Shown here piece by piece: positions 11,242 through 22,762 of a stretch of DNA of 43,567 nt. The notes beneath the pieces were generated by a model. The model did not search any database. It saw only the letters and a list, made by a program, of their open reading frames with translations, and was not told the origin of the DNA. The number at the start of each line of letters is the position of its first letter. Position 1 is the stretch's first letter. Source of the stretch: Chromera velia (lineage: Eukaryota; Sar; Chromeraceae); the NCBI GenBank assembly GCA_018398765.1, contig JAHBMJ010000127.1, positions 13,541 through 57,107 on the forward strand. The letters run 5' to 3'. Position numbers and translations under genes: made by a program.

Positions 11242-11294
11242 TATTTATTGTCCGTTTGATCCCCAAAGGGAGCTAGGAGCCGTGGGGCATGCAT

Positions 11295-12441
11295 ACATTT
11301 TAGCTCTTAGTTTAATTTGACCAAAATTAATTTACCAAAACTAGCCACAACCATAGCTAGAACCTTATTCAAAAATCCTAGCAAAAACTATCAAATCAGC
11401 ATTAGCAATTGTTCTGACAGTCTGTCACAGACCATTGATCTACCAAAATCTGCCGAAACTGACAATCGGAAGTAATCGGAAGTGATGATGATGATGATGA
11501 TTAAGGGGAAGTAGCGAGCACATCCGGCCGCTTCCAGCGCCACGGAGATACATAATTATAAATAATATATAATAATGGAACTGTAGCTGAAAAATGAAAC
11601 ATTGGATGTATGTATGAAGAAAATGATGTCTGAAGTACTTTGCGGCCTACTCAGTGCCATTTGACCAACCCTAGAACCAAACACTTTTAGTTTTTCTTTT
11701 TTGTACTTTTTGCTTTTACTTCGGTGACAAAGGTTGACTGCATACACCAATTTGAGATGGCAACATTGAACAATGACTCTGCAATCTTTGTACGATTGAG
11801 CCACCTTGCTTTACATCCGTTTTTGCAACTGCTGGCGTGCGTGGCTTTGCGGGCAGACGCATGCGTACGTTGGGAGTGCACCACTTTTGACGAAGTTGAG
11901 TAGTCCATGGTCTGGATGGATGGACCCCCAGGTGGTGCAGGGCGAGTGGATGGATGAAAGGATGTGGTCGAAATCCACGGATGGTAGAAAACAAAGCGGG
12001 TCGAAAACGATGAGGGAGACAGCGGAGTGCCATGCCCATGCGTGAGGGGTTCGAATACAGTCTGACGTACAGTCAACACTTGACCGATCTGATCTATCCA
12101 TCTGATACGCATCTGCCCAAAGAGCCCGCCCCGCACTCCACCCCTGCTTTTCTGTTTTTTGTTTTTGGCTTCCAGTGGCGCAATTCCCAACAGCCAGTCA
12201 GCCGAGAAGCGAATGCATTCACGAAACAGTGAATGGATATACATGAATGAATGGGTGAATGAATCTACCTTGCCTTCAGCCCATCAAGACAAGAAACCAT
12301 TTCCCACCTTCCCCCCTGGAAACGACTGGAAGACAAGACCGCTCGTCTTTCTCCATCCACCTTTCTTTCGCCTCTCTGCCCCTTTCCGTCTTTTCCTCTC
12401 CTCCTTTCCTGAGTGACAAACTTCCAGACTCCTCTCTGCCG
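11295..12441. other. AT-rich spacer and unassigned DNA between array and kinase gene
   Basis: Mostly AT-rich to about 11720, with a (GAT)6 tract at 11484-11501. The minus ORF at 11687-12244 (185 codons) and the plus ORFs overlapping it have no domains or splice support. Segment 12284-12465 on the minus strand reads as a basic, Arg/Lys-rich stretch after an acceptor-like site and could be an extra 3' exon of the kinase gene, but no donor in phase was found. Confidence 0.35.
11484..11501. repeat. (GAT)6 tract within a shared motif
   Basis: Six GAT copies preceded by AGT and followed by TAAGGGG, matching the arrangement at 3113-3136. Confidence 0.8.
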
Positions 12442-15400
12442 TCAAAGAATCAGGAAGGAAAGCGAAAGCAAGACCGACCAACTACCGTCAGCGCATCGCA
12501 ACTTCACTGTCACTATCTTCTTTCCCCCCTCTCCCTGCCCCCCCCCTCTCTCGTTGCTATTCACGCAGCCCTCTCCATGCACCCCATTTTCTCCTGCTGG
12601 TCCCTCTCGTACCCCTACTCCCTTCTCTAGTGACCAGGCCCCCTCTTCGATTTGATCTCCTCTCGGCGCTGAAGAAACCATTTCTCTGCAGGGAGAGTAA
12701 ACAACAAAACACACAGATACAATATACACACAGAGACACATACACACAGACACTCACATCCATGCACGCAGGAGTTCACATCGGGGGGGCTTCACGGCAG
12801 ACACCGTCACCTTCTTTGCTGAAAGCACACGAACCTGCGCACAACCTGCACCACTACAGATGGCGCGCACCTGCATCCTTACAGACGAAAAACAAAACAA
12901 CTGAGAATGGCCCGGCTGTAAATCCACAGACAGATATGGAAGAGAGGGGCAGAATACTGACCGAAGTCTGTCCCCTTGAAACTGGCGTGTGTTTTCCTGC
13001 AGGCAGGGGCAGAGGTAGAGGCAGACAGGGAGAGGCACAGAAGACAAGGAATTGAGGAGGAAAAGAAGGGAAAGGCTCAAAGTTTGCACGTTGAATAAAG
13101 CGCACTCTGTGCAACAAGTAAACGACACGGAAACGTCTATACCATACACAAAACCGTTTCTCTCAGAAGGCACCGGGAAGCCTATCATATCTCTGTTTAC
13201 ATTCATGCACACGCATCACACGCACCCATGCAGTCAGACAAACCTGAGATGGTCATCAAATTCTTCGAAGCTCCCGAAATCCCGAGCATCTGCACACACA
13301 CACACAGGCAGGAACGAAGGACGGGAAGTGACGAAGCACCCAAACACACTATGGGGGAAGCTGAATAGGCGTTTTCTTTGCACAAGATGAGTGCAAACGT
13401 AAATGCACCCGCGGGCACCGTCGCAATTGCACAGCCGAGAACGTGCTTTATCCTAGTGCTGAGCAAAAACAGGATGAATTGCAGCGGACTTCGTTCAATC
13501 AAATCAATATCCCGCCTGACAGACACCCACAGACAGAAAGACAGACAGACAGACTGTATGTTTCTTCTTCTCCCTTTTTTTCTCATGGACAGACAGACTA
13601 TATGTTTCTTCAGACAGACAGACTTTATGTTTCTTCTTCTTCTCCCTTCTTTTCTTCATGAACACAACAGACAAAAAGAAAGAAAGAAAGAAAGAAAGGA
13701 AGGAAGAAAGAAAGAAAGAACAAAGACAAAAGAACATCACCAACAATCAAACAGCGTGGGCAGGGGGCCCGAAAGGTGAGAGTTCAGCGTCCTTTGCCTC
13801 TCCACCTCCCGACAGACTTTCACGTGATCACTGGTTTCACATACTACTCCTCTGCTGCTTCCACTCAAGACAAGAAAGAGAAGAAAAGAAGACAGGACAA
13901 GAAAAACCAACAAATAAAAAAAGACAAAAAAAAGAAAAAAGAAAAAAAGAAAACTGCACGTGGGGACCGGCACCGTCATGGTCTTTAGACAGGGGTGGGG
14001 GGGTGGGGAAGCGTCCCTGCGGAGGGGGATTCTTCTGATGCTGTGTCTTCGTATCTTGCGGGAGGAGAGGACTCGTTCGGCGGTTCAGACAGACAGACAC
14101 ACTGACTGACTGACTCTTGATGAAGGGCATCTGAAGAAGTTCCACGGCACTCTTCCTGCAAGCAGAGGGAGCAGAAGATGGATACAGCCACGGAGAATGA
14201 GGATGAAGAAACCAAGGAAGGATAAAAAAGGAAAAGAGGGACGACTGAAGGAAAGAAAGAAGAGGAAGTAAGCAAGCAAGGTAAGAATCTGTAGCCTCTC
14301 ATTTAGACGATGCAGTTTTTGAGAGCCGTGTGTGTGTGTGTGTGAGTGAGTGCGTGCGTGTGTGTGTGTGTGCATGAAGAGCTCCCCAGATCATCAAGAC
14401 ACATTCCCTCCCGGTGGAATCTACATCACATTACGTTCCGAGCTAGATCCGCACATGGATGCGAAGAGGAAGAAGATGTGACAGACGAAAGGGACTTACA
14501 GAAAGAAGCCCTCTGCCTCATCCCCACCCATGCACCAACGGACCTACCTCTGTTTTGGGTCCTTGTTCAGACACGCGTAGAGGAAATCCTGGAAAGGCCT
14601 GCACATTCATACAAACAAACGAACAAAGAAGTCACACTGTTGACCTCATGCTGATCGCGACCGCCTGGCTGCTGTGATACAAGTTCCCCCCATTGCTCTC
14701 TCACTCACATCCTTGGCAACCCTCACGACAGCGACGCCCCCTAGCCACTCCACCCACACTCAACCACCAGAAAGAATAAAAACACACATCCATCGCCCAT
14801 CTCCTCCGTTCAGCCACACCCGTCCGTTACTTCCCAAAAAGTAACGGTCACACTTACCCGCCTACACGGGGGTCTGCATTCACCGAGCAGCTCAGAAGAA
14901 GGCAGAAGAAAAAAGAAGTGCGCGAAGAAAATAAAAGAAAAGAAGTTAAGGTACGCCTCCCCCCCTTTCGCCCTTCAGCCGACCTACCCATCGGGGAAGA
15001 ATTCCTTTGGAAGAGTCGGAGATGGGACCTCAGGGGGGGCGATGAGGAAGAGAACCTGCAGGGAGGGAGGGAGGCACGCACGTTCAGTTGAACCAGAGCA
15101 ACGACAGAGGAAAGGAAAGGGGAGAAGCGGAACCAATGCTTCACAGAGAGAGAGAAAAAAAGATGCCGGAGAGCCAATGAACAAACACGTGGCCACCTAC
15201 AGGGCCTCCAATACATTCCAGAAGGGCCATCCGAAAGGGGAATATTGTCCTTGGTAAAAGGAAGAACAGGAAAAACGAAACAAGCAAGCAGGATCTTTTT
15301 CTATTGTTCGTGTGCATCCACACGCTCTCCGCTATTGCACACGTTATGTGTGACGGTTTGTTTTGTGTTTGACTGACCTTCGTTGGGTTCTTCTCTGCGT

Positions 15401-17555
15401 AGGGCGGGTCTCCGATGGCCATTTCGATCGCAGTGATTCCAAGAGACCAGATGTCTGAAGCCTTCGTTTGGGTTCCGTGGGAAATCACCTGTGCGTTCGT
15501 TTGTATGGTGTTCGTTCACTTATTCGAGTGTTGCTCTGTTCTGTCTGAATGATCATTTTGTTGATCAACAAAAAAGAGACCAAAGTCATAAATCTAATGA
15601 GGGACCCAAAAATGTCACAATGTTGTGCAGTCTACCGCACTTCAATGCCCAAATGCAATATGAAAAAAGAAATCCTCGACAAGGAAGCCCAACAGATCTT
15701 CTTTTCAATTCCACCGCGCCTCTAGTTGCTTTCTTGACCTGAGAAAAGATTGCCACTGTCTGCTATTTTGAATATATATTTTCTGTTGCTTGCGTTGCTG
15801 AAGGGAGGGAACCGGATAACCAATGAATGAAGGCATCCGAAGAAACGGGGTCTTTGTCCATCCCTCCGTGGAGAAGAGGAAACAGGCCAGCCAGCACGGA
15901 CTCAAGGCGCTCACTCACTGACCTCCGGGGCCATCCAGTAGGGCGTGCCGACCATCGACATCGCCTTGTCTTGTGCGGTATTCCCTGTAAAAGACAGGGG
16001 GGGCAGAAGGAGAATGTGCACGCATCGTGCATTTCAATATTACAGAATTACGCGTCGTAAAAGAAACAATGCCCATGCTGCTTCCTGGAAGAGGAGAAGG
16101 CCAGCAGAGAACAGGAGAGAAAAAAGAAGAGAGCGTTGGACAAAACAGTACGTTGAGGGAAAGACGGGACTCGGACTGGTGAGCCTGGGGGGCGGGCAGG
16201 CTGGCTGCTGGCTCACCGATTGAAAGTCCAAAGTCCGCCTTTTCTTTCATACGAATAACGAATTCTGTATGAAAGAAAAGGCTGCTGGCTCACCGATTGA
16301 AAGTCCAAAGTCCGCCAATTTGACGTCACACTGTTCGTTCAGGAGAAAGTTCGCCGCCTTGATGTCGCGGTGAATCATATCATTCTGGTGCATGAACGCA
16401 ATGCCTGTCAGAGCTTGTCTGCAAACGCACAAAGCAGGCAAAGAATTGCGTGCTTCCTGCTCACGTGTGGGCGGCATTCAAAACCGACAGCTCAGAGGAC
16501 GGCAGAGGCAGGGAACCAGGGGGAATCTCAGCCTTGCAACGGATAACCAGTTACCAGAGGCCAGACTTCATGAAAGCTTGAGGAAGGCAAACGGATCACT
16601 GCGAGGGTGAAGAGAAACCGGATGAAGGGCAGGAAAACGGATACAGTCGAAGAGGCTTGCGCCGAGTGCACCATGTCTCTCTGTTCTTCCACAGAGACCC
16701 GACAAAAGGAGGACTGCACTGCAGAAAGTGCTTACTCACTTCATCACGTACGCGATGACTTCTTCGGAAAGCACACCGAAGTGACGAACCTGCAGCCACC
16801 GAGAAGGGTCAGCACCATCCAGTATGAACAGAGAGGCTGTTTGAAAAGCTTGCGGCGACGCCAAGGGGGAGAGTTTTTGGAAGAATTGAGGGGATATGAT
16901 TGCAACACGAGCTGCCCGCAGAAACTTTCGTCGCCTGTCTCCCCTACCTGCTTGCTATCCTCATGCAGAGACGCCGTAAAGAAAAAACAGAGAAAGGAGC
17001 GTCGACTTGTCTGATTCCCTTCTCTTCTGACTCACGTATTGCCGCAATGAGCCTTGGTCTGCAAGTTCCATGACAATAATCAGGTATTTCTGGTGGACGA
17101 ACGCCGTGTAATACCTGCGAAGTAGAAAGGTGGGAGGAAGCCTTAAGATACACACAAGACAAGCGGCAAGCAACACCTGACACGCACGTGAGACACAAAG
17201 ACAGGCACGGGTGCGCCAAGTACAAGGGAATCGAGGGCCAACCACAAATACAGACCCATACTGACTTGATGACATTCGGGTGAGAGAGCATTTTGTGCGC
17301 TGCAACCTCACGAGCTGCAGTCTCCACGGTTGAGTGCTTCCCCTTGGCCACTGCCTCCTCATCCAAGTCCAGAATTTTCACTGCAAAGTAATCCTTTGTT
17401 GACATTTTCATTGCCCTATAGACCATCCCATAGGCCCCCTTGCCCACTGGTTCCACCAGCACGTACTCCTCTGACGGTTCCCCATCTTCACTTGGGGAGA
17501 CGATCTTCGTCCCCTTCTGAAATGCCTGACCAACTCGGCGGGCGACGGCGTCCAT
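12442..17555 (-). CDS. STE20/MST-like (germinal-centre-kinase type) Ser/Thr protein kinase, eleven exons
   Basis: Model: complement of 12442-12685, 13244-13289, 14115-14155, 14548-14598, 14988-15055, 15378-15488, 15923-15984, 16294-16418, 16740-16789, 17036-17114, 17266-17555; 388 residues with consistent phases. The full kinase core is visible: Gly loop GKGAYGMV (38-45), ATP-binding Lys60 (FAVKIL), helix-C Glu83, HRDIKAAN with Asp158 and Asn163, DFG 176-178, activation segment [12 protein letters not shown] ending at 202, [20 protein letters not shown], and a C-lobe end at MPFIK (about 292). GTPYWMAPE and [11 protein letters not shown] are typical of STE20 kinases, which phosphorylate Ser/Thr on downstream kinases in MAPK or Hippo-type cascades. 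An acidic EEFDDHL stretch follows, as in MST kinases, but no SARAH domain was recognised. The last exon after DDHLR is Gly/Glu-rich and the 3' end is least certain. Start is the ATG at 17555; an upstream GTG frame extension is unlikely to be coding. Divergent from the gene at 18252. Confidence 0.88.
13530..13660. repeat. Intronic compound repeat (CAGACAGAC plus TATGTTTCTTC units)
   Basis: Three imperfect copies of a unit made of CAGACAGAC then TnTATGTTTCTTC, with variable pyrimidine filler, inside the long kinase intron 13290-14114. It is followed by (GAAA)n at 13676-13718. Confidence 0.7.
13676..13718. repeat. (GAAA)n microsatellite
   Basis: Tandem GAAA/GGAA units in an intron of the kinase gene; pyrimidine-rich in transcript orientation. 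Confidence 0.85.
14327..14372. repeat. (GT)n microsatellite
   Basis: GT-rich tract with GAGT and GCGT interruptions within the kinase intron between exons 8 and 9. Confidence 0.8.
16203..16316 (-). repeat. 37-bp direct repeat of the DFG exon edge around a 40-bp hairpin
   Basis: An identical 37-bp segment occurs at 16203-16239 and 16280-16316. In transcript orientation it holds the last 23 bases of kinase exon 4 (coding ADFGLSI) and the first 14 bases of the intron, including the GTGAGC donor. The 40-bp spacer (16240-16279) is a near-perfect inverted repeat: TTTTCTTTCATAC pairs with GTATGAAAGAAAA, and the inner GAAT/ATTC extends the stem. Use of the second donor copy would run into a TGA in the spacer. 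Confidence 0.9.
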
Positions 17556-18251
17556 GGTTGCGCTAGCGCCCGCCACTCACCGAGACAGAGGAGGAATGTC
17601 GCGAAAATCGCACCAGAGTAGCACCTTCTGACGAAGTACAAGACAGGATGAACGCAGGGTGAAACGTGAAACTGCCGGAGCTACTTCTGAACAACAGATA
17701 CACTCGGCCTTGTACAGAGCTAGTGGAGGGCGAGAAACCGGATCAGTGCGCTCGCACGGAGCTGTCTGCCGGGGATGTTTGAGGGGCACTTAATTTTCTG
17801 CCGTGCATATGTTGCATGCATGCATGGGGATTTTGCATGCATGCGAAACTCAATTTGCAGTTTAAATTGCAGATTCAAGGTCTCTGCTATTGAGCACGTA
17901 CTGCTATATATATATAAGAGCAGTGGACCTCGCCAATCGCGTGTGGCGACGTGTGGGGAGCTGACAGTGCTGCCGACTTTCAAAGCAACGTGTGTGATTT
18001 GCTCCTGTGCATGGTGGTTGTCTGCTTTCGTTTGCGAAAGCCGCCCCCAAATCAACTGGCTTTTCCGCACTATTGACTGCCTGCAGTCATCCATGTGTAA
18101 GGGGGTTCATTCTTGAAAGTGTTTGCATTGCGAATACACGCAGTCACTTTCGTGATTGGAGGATTGTTCCCCGCTTCTCAACGCGTCCTCATAACAGCTG
18201 GAAGAACCGGGTAGAAAGGGAGGAGACATTTCTGACACCAGACTGACAATC
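17556..18251. promoter_or_regulatory. Divergent promoter region between kinase and orphan gene 1
   Basis: The two genes are transcribed away from this 696-base interval. It contains two TGCATGC clusters (17813-17827 and 17834-17845), each with overlapping TGCATGCA palindromes. About 60 bases further on is a TATATATATATAAG stretch (17905-17918). TGCATGC-type words are bound by some ApiAP2 factors in apicomplexan relatives (established knowledge); a similar role here is inference. No convincing ORF lies in the interval. Confidence 0.5.
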
Positions 18252-21012
18252 ATGCGGCTTGAGAACGCTCTTCCGAGCTACTCAGAGCACCCAGAGTCCA
18301 TCACAATCTCTCTCAGCGACGTGAGTCAGAATTTGGTTCAGACATTCTCTCCATATTCTGCGGTGCCAGAACATGCTTGCTGCGGATTTGTCCATGATAT
18401 GCATGCATCTCTTCTTCAGGGTATACATGGGTATTGCCCGGTTGCTCGTCTGCAAACATGCTTGTGTGCCTCTGTCTGTCCCATCCACCCGCTCGAGTAT
18501 TTATGAGTAAATCCTGTGTTCCCCCGCTGCTCTCTTTCCTGTTCCCTGCTGAAGAAACGGACAGACTCGAACACCGTTACCTTGTCATGATAAAGACACT
18601 CAGCCACCGCCTATTCATGAGAATTCTCTTGTACGTGTGTGTTCGTATACATGATTGTGACTGTCTGCAGTTATCCGATGTGCCCAGGGACCAATTCTTT
18701 GACGCGATCTCCGAAGAGTTTGCCACCAGATACCTGGAGCACCTCGGCATCAGCAATACAAAGTGGGCAGGCCTCAAAGCATGCATACCAAAATACTTCC
18801 TTCTGTTTTTCGAGAGTCAGAAGACTGCAAATCGCTATGGGGCATCAGAAAATGCCTTTCTCTGTTGTATTCATTTTCGTGTTTGCGCGCAGGCAGAATC
18901 GGAACATCCTTGCCCATGCCGTGCCGATGGACAAATGCGAATTCAAAGCCCAATTCTCAACTAAAGGGTGAGTACGTCAATCTATCTTCGGTGTGTCCAT
19001 CATACAGTGTCTCGAGTCCCCCTCTACTGTTTTGCTCTATCACTTTAGACGTCTTCCCAAGGGCCGCTATTCGGTCGTGGTTCATGACTTGAGTCGCATG
19101 CATCTATCTGCACCTCCGGTGCGGAGAAACTTCTCCCTTCATGATTTGCCCAAGAGTTTTCCCAAATCTCCGGGGTCTCTCATTCTTTCATCTACTTACG
19201 TGCAAACACCACAAACGGCAGGAGAGTCGGCTCCACAATGTTCTCCCTTATCCTTTGAGAAGCCTTTCTGTTTCTTCTTTGAAGGGCGGGCAGTCTCGGT
19301 TGTGTGAATCAAAGAAAAGAACACGCCAAGGAAAGAGTGTCCTTGATTTTCAACTTGATGTTTTCTTGTTTCGATGTGGCTCTCAATCTGTAGCATTGTG
19401 AACTTCTAAAGATGGTTGTAGTATGACTGTTCGGGTGATGTTCGATTTTGCCTGCATTTCTTCTGGCACTTTGGACATCCTGAAGTTTTTGTTCGTACAT
19501 TCAATCATGATTGTTAATGAATAACTCAGGGAGAGAGAAACGCCTTTCGATAGACTGAATGCATTTGCATCTCGACAAGGCCAACTGACTCCTGCCTGCC
19601 TGAACTGAATTGCAGAGGAGGAAAAACCACGGCCGAGTCCATCACAGTCGTCCCCCCTAACAACAGACCCCCCGCAGATGAACTGACGGGACGACTCCCG
19701 ATTGAAGCTGAATTCATTGTCAGTCATTACTTCATTCATTCATTCATTCATTCAATCAATCAGTCAGTCAGCTTATCTCAGCACTCTATGGATGCGCTTC
19801 TGCCTTTCATCCCAACATCCAAAACCAATGGATTTGGACCTTCACAAGTTTTCAGTCAGGGTCATTCACTTGGAGGGATTCCAGTAGGTGGGTGGGTGGG
19901 TGGGTGGCTGGCTGGCTGGCTGGCTGGGTGTGTGGGTGAGTGACTGTTTGAGTCAAACATGTTCCACTACTGTACGTGCTCTTTTCACCTTCGCCCTTTT
20001 TCCCCAATTCATGAATGCACTTTCTCTGTGTGTTCATTCAGGACGTGCGTCCCCCCCCTGTCCGACCCTACCGCCGGAGTCTGGAGGGAGATCGGCAGTT
20101 CCTTCTCTCCACTGAGTTCCCCTCACAACTGCAACCTCAGGAGAGAGAGAGGGAGAGGGAGCGCACGGCAGGGGGAACCAGTGAAATGCCGCACGCCGCC
20201 TCCCCCCTGCGGCACCCCCCTGCAGACCAACCTGCACCAATGAGCTTCGCTCAGCTGGGGGGGGGAGGGGGGGGGGCACACCCTCAGACTCCGTCAGGAG
20301 CTGTCGAGGGCCTAGAGGGCGCTGGCAGGGGGGCAGAGGAAGGAGCAGGAGCCGAAGTGACTCCTGAGATGAGGTCGGTCGGTCAATTTTCCCTTTTGTT
20401 TTTATTCCATGATGTTCGTTCTCCATATGCATGCAATCTGCTAACGACAGAATGATTTGCTGAGTGAGCTGCATGTCGCATGTGTGTGTAGGAACTTAGA
20501 TCTAGGAACTTAGATCTCGTGAGATCAAATTGTTCAGTGAGTCCTGCGGCAGCGTTCCTGAAATTTCCTCCGGGAAGAATCCAGGCAAGAAGCAAAGTGA
20601 GGAATCTATCTGCCTATCCGTCTCTCTCTCTAGTTGTCTCTCTGTCTGCATCTCTCTCCTTGGCCATTTTCATTTGTGTCTGTATCTCTTTTTTGTCTCT
20701 GACGGAAGCCCATCAGTCTCTCTTTCTTGCGTGCACCTGTCCGAGTCACTCTGTCTGTCTGTGTGTCTCTTGGTCTATTACCTCTCTGTTCATGGTTGCA
20801 GTGAATTCTTCTACCACATTCGTGAGAAGACCAAGGTCGAGGCTGCAGACCTCCAGCAGAAGATGCACAGGGCCCAGATGCTCAGGCAACACCAGCAGGC
20901 GTTGCAGCAGAAACACTCCATGATCACAGCAGCAGCAGGAGGGGCACAGGAGGGAGGGGAGACAGGACGAACGGGCGCGAGGTCAATCAGAAAAGAATTT
21001 GAAAACAATTAA
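18252..21012 (+). CDS. Unrecognised protein, eight exons (orphan gene 1)
   Basis: Model: 18252-18320, 18671-18762, 18893-18967, 19049-19225, 19616-19718, 19782-19883, 20042-20373, 20802-21012; 386 residues with phases that agree at every junction. The N-terminal 80 residues look globular (for example RDQFFDAISEEFATRYLEHL), followed by RLPKGRYSVVVHDL. A Pro/Ser-rich and then Gly/Ala/Glu-rich middle (about 115-315) is probably disordered. The C-terminus begins EFFYHIREKTKVEAADLQQK and is a Gln/Lys/His-rich helix, likely coiled coil. No signal peptide or membrane segment. Not recognised; no function proposed. Exon 4 end (GTCGGC at 19226) and exons 5-6 are inferred from phase and composition and are the weakest points. 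Confidence 0.6.
19735..19771. repeat. ATTC/AATC/AGTC tetranucleotide tract
   Basis: Tandem ATTC copies pass into AATC and AGTC copies and lie in the short intron between exons 5 and 6 of orphan gene 1. Confidence 0.8.
19884..19940. repeat. GTGG/CTGG tetranucleotide tract at an intron start
   Basis: The intron after exon 6 of orphan gene 1 begins GTAGGTGGGTGGGTGG and continues as CTGG copies, so the donor is the first unit of a 4-base repeat. Confidence 0.8.
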
Positions 21013-21563
21013 GGGGCGAGGCAAAAGTCGGAGAAGATGTCATGTGCTTGTCAATGGAGGTCGCTCTGTTTTGTAGTCTTGCTCATGTACTAGCTCCTGT
21101 TCTATCTCTGATGATTTCTCTTTTCTTGGAGCCAGAAAGAGCAATCACGAAAAAATGTGCGTTCTCCGAAGTCTCTCCCGGGTAGGGGAGATTCTCTTTC
21201 CTTGCTCTTGGCTTCTGCTCTCTCTCCGTCGATCCACTCTCTTGGTGAATGCCCGCCCCCTTCTTGCAGGAGTCCGCTCTGCAACTCCCCGTCCAGATTG
21301 ATGAAGACACCCACATCTAGGGTCAGTCAGTCAGCACTCTGAATGATCACTGACGCACGCACTAACAAGGGGCAAGTATGGACTCAGGATGAAGAAGCAC
21401 AGAGAAACACTATGCTGCACAGCTGTGTGCGCACCTTTCGCTATGGCTTTCGTTGGAGGCGTTCGGACTTCTTCTCCTTTGAATACAGGTCTTTGTTTTA
21501 CTCTTTTCCCTTCAGCCATTCATCCGTTGCTTCTGCCTTCATTGTTGTGGCCTCACATGCATC
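21013..21563. other. Spacer between two same-strand orphan genes
   Basis: About 550 bases without a supported gene; probably the 3' UTR of the upstream gene and promoter of the next. An overlapping plus ORF from 21389 to 21871 is in a different frame from orphan gene 2 and less protein-like. Confidence 0.4.
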
Positions 21564-22555
21564 ATGCAGGCCTCACCTCTGGCTGGTGCCCTGTCAAGAA
21601 AGAGCATCGGCTTCGGGATACCCAGGTCGCCTTCTCCTCGAAACCTCCGCCTCTCCTCTCCCTCCCCTTCCACATCGCCGAAGAAAAAAAGACTTCTTGG
21701 GGCAGCAGGACTCGGGATTGCTCCGGTAGACCTCGCAGTCAGGCGAAGGGAGATGGAGAGGAACTCCGAGAGTGTCTCCTCTCTCCTTACAGAGCTGAAG
21801 GAGAAATTTATTTTCCCCTTCGCTGCTGTCAGAAAGGGAAAGGTCAGCAGTTTTTTGCGGCAGTCTTTTGAGGTATTTTTCTAGATTTCTTTCAGCCTTT
21901 GCGAATGTCAGGAAGGTCACCATGTCCAAATGGATTTCTCTGGGTTTTTTTAAAAACATCTTTCTATTCCGTTCGCTCCATGCTGATCACAGTCTGTCAG
22001 TGTTCTGACAGCAACATGCAGGCATGCGCTTGTAATGCTGGAAGGAAAAGATGAACCAGTGAAAGAACGAAAGTGTTCCTTCCTTCGTATGTCCAGAGCT
22101 TCCAAGAGACAGGCTGTATCGTCTTTACACCGAGTCTGGATCGTTGCATCATTATTATTTTGAAGGAGAAATTGTGAACTATTTGTCGTGCCTACTTCAG
22201 GCTTTGAAAGTCCTATTCTCGGGGACCGTTGATGCTCGTTCTATTTTCCTCTCAGTTTTCCTATCCAATTGTTCTAGAAGATTTGTTCTTTAGTTCTCCT
22301 TTCGGTCCCTCTATTACGTCTTGCTATCTGAATTCCTGGCTTTGCTCTCTCTGTCTAATCACACACACATGTGCAGAGGCTTCAACCAGACACTTTGTTT
22401 GACTGGCGATCGTTTCCTCAAAGCGAGATTCTGCATCTCCAGGTCAGAGAGGCCGGAAAGGAAAAAGAAACAGACCCATCCACCCACCCCCTGCCCTCCC
22501 ACATAGAGACACATTCCACACACAGATACTCACACACACACACACACACACACAC

Positions 22556-22600
<45 letters not shown>

Positions 22601-22672
22601 CAGACAGAGACAGAGACAGAGACGGAGACAGAGACAGAGAGAGAAAGAGAGGGAGAGAGAGAGAGAGAGGGG

Positions 22673-22722
<50 letters not shown>

Positions 22723-22728
22723 CAGAGC

Positions 22729-22762
<34 letters not shown>

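Noticed and set aside
11687-12244. 185-codon minus ORF
   Set aside because: No recognisable motif, mixed composition, overlapped by equally long frames on both strands.
12284-12465. Extra 3' kinase exon (basic segment after an acceptor-like site)
   Set aside because: Plausible acceptor, but no donor of the required phase in the preceding exon; left out of the model.
13737-14050. Minus segments [19 protein letters not shown] and [15 protein letters not shown] as kinase exons
   Set aside because: Exon 14115-14155 joins exon 13244-13289 directly in phase; these segments would need weak sites and break phase.
22097-22292. Possible extra exon of orphan gene 2 (ELPRDRLYRLYTESGSLHHY...)
   Set aside because: Reads like protein, but starts in phase 1 while the flanking exons both meet in phase 0; no suitable donor was found.
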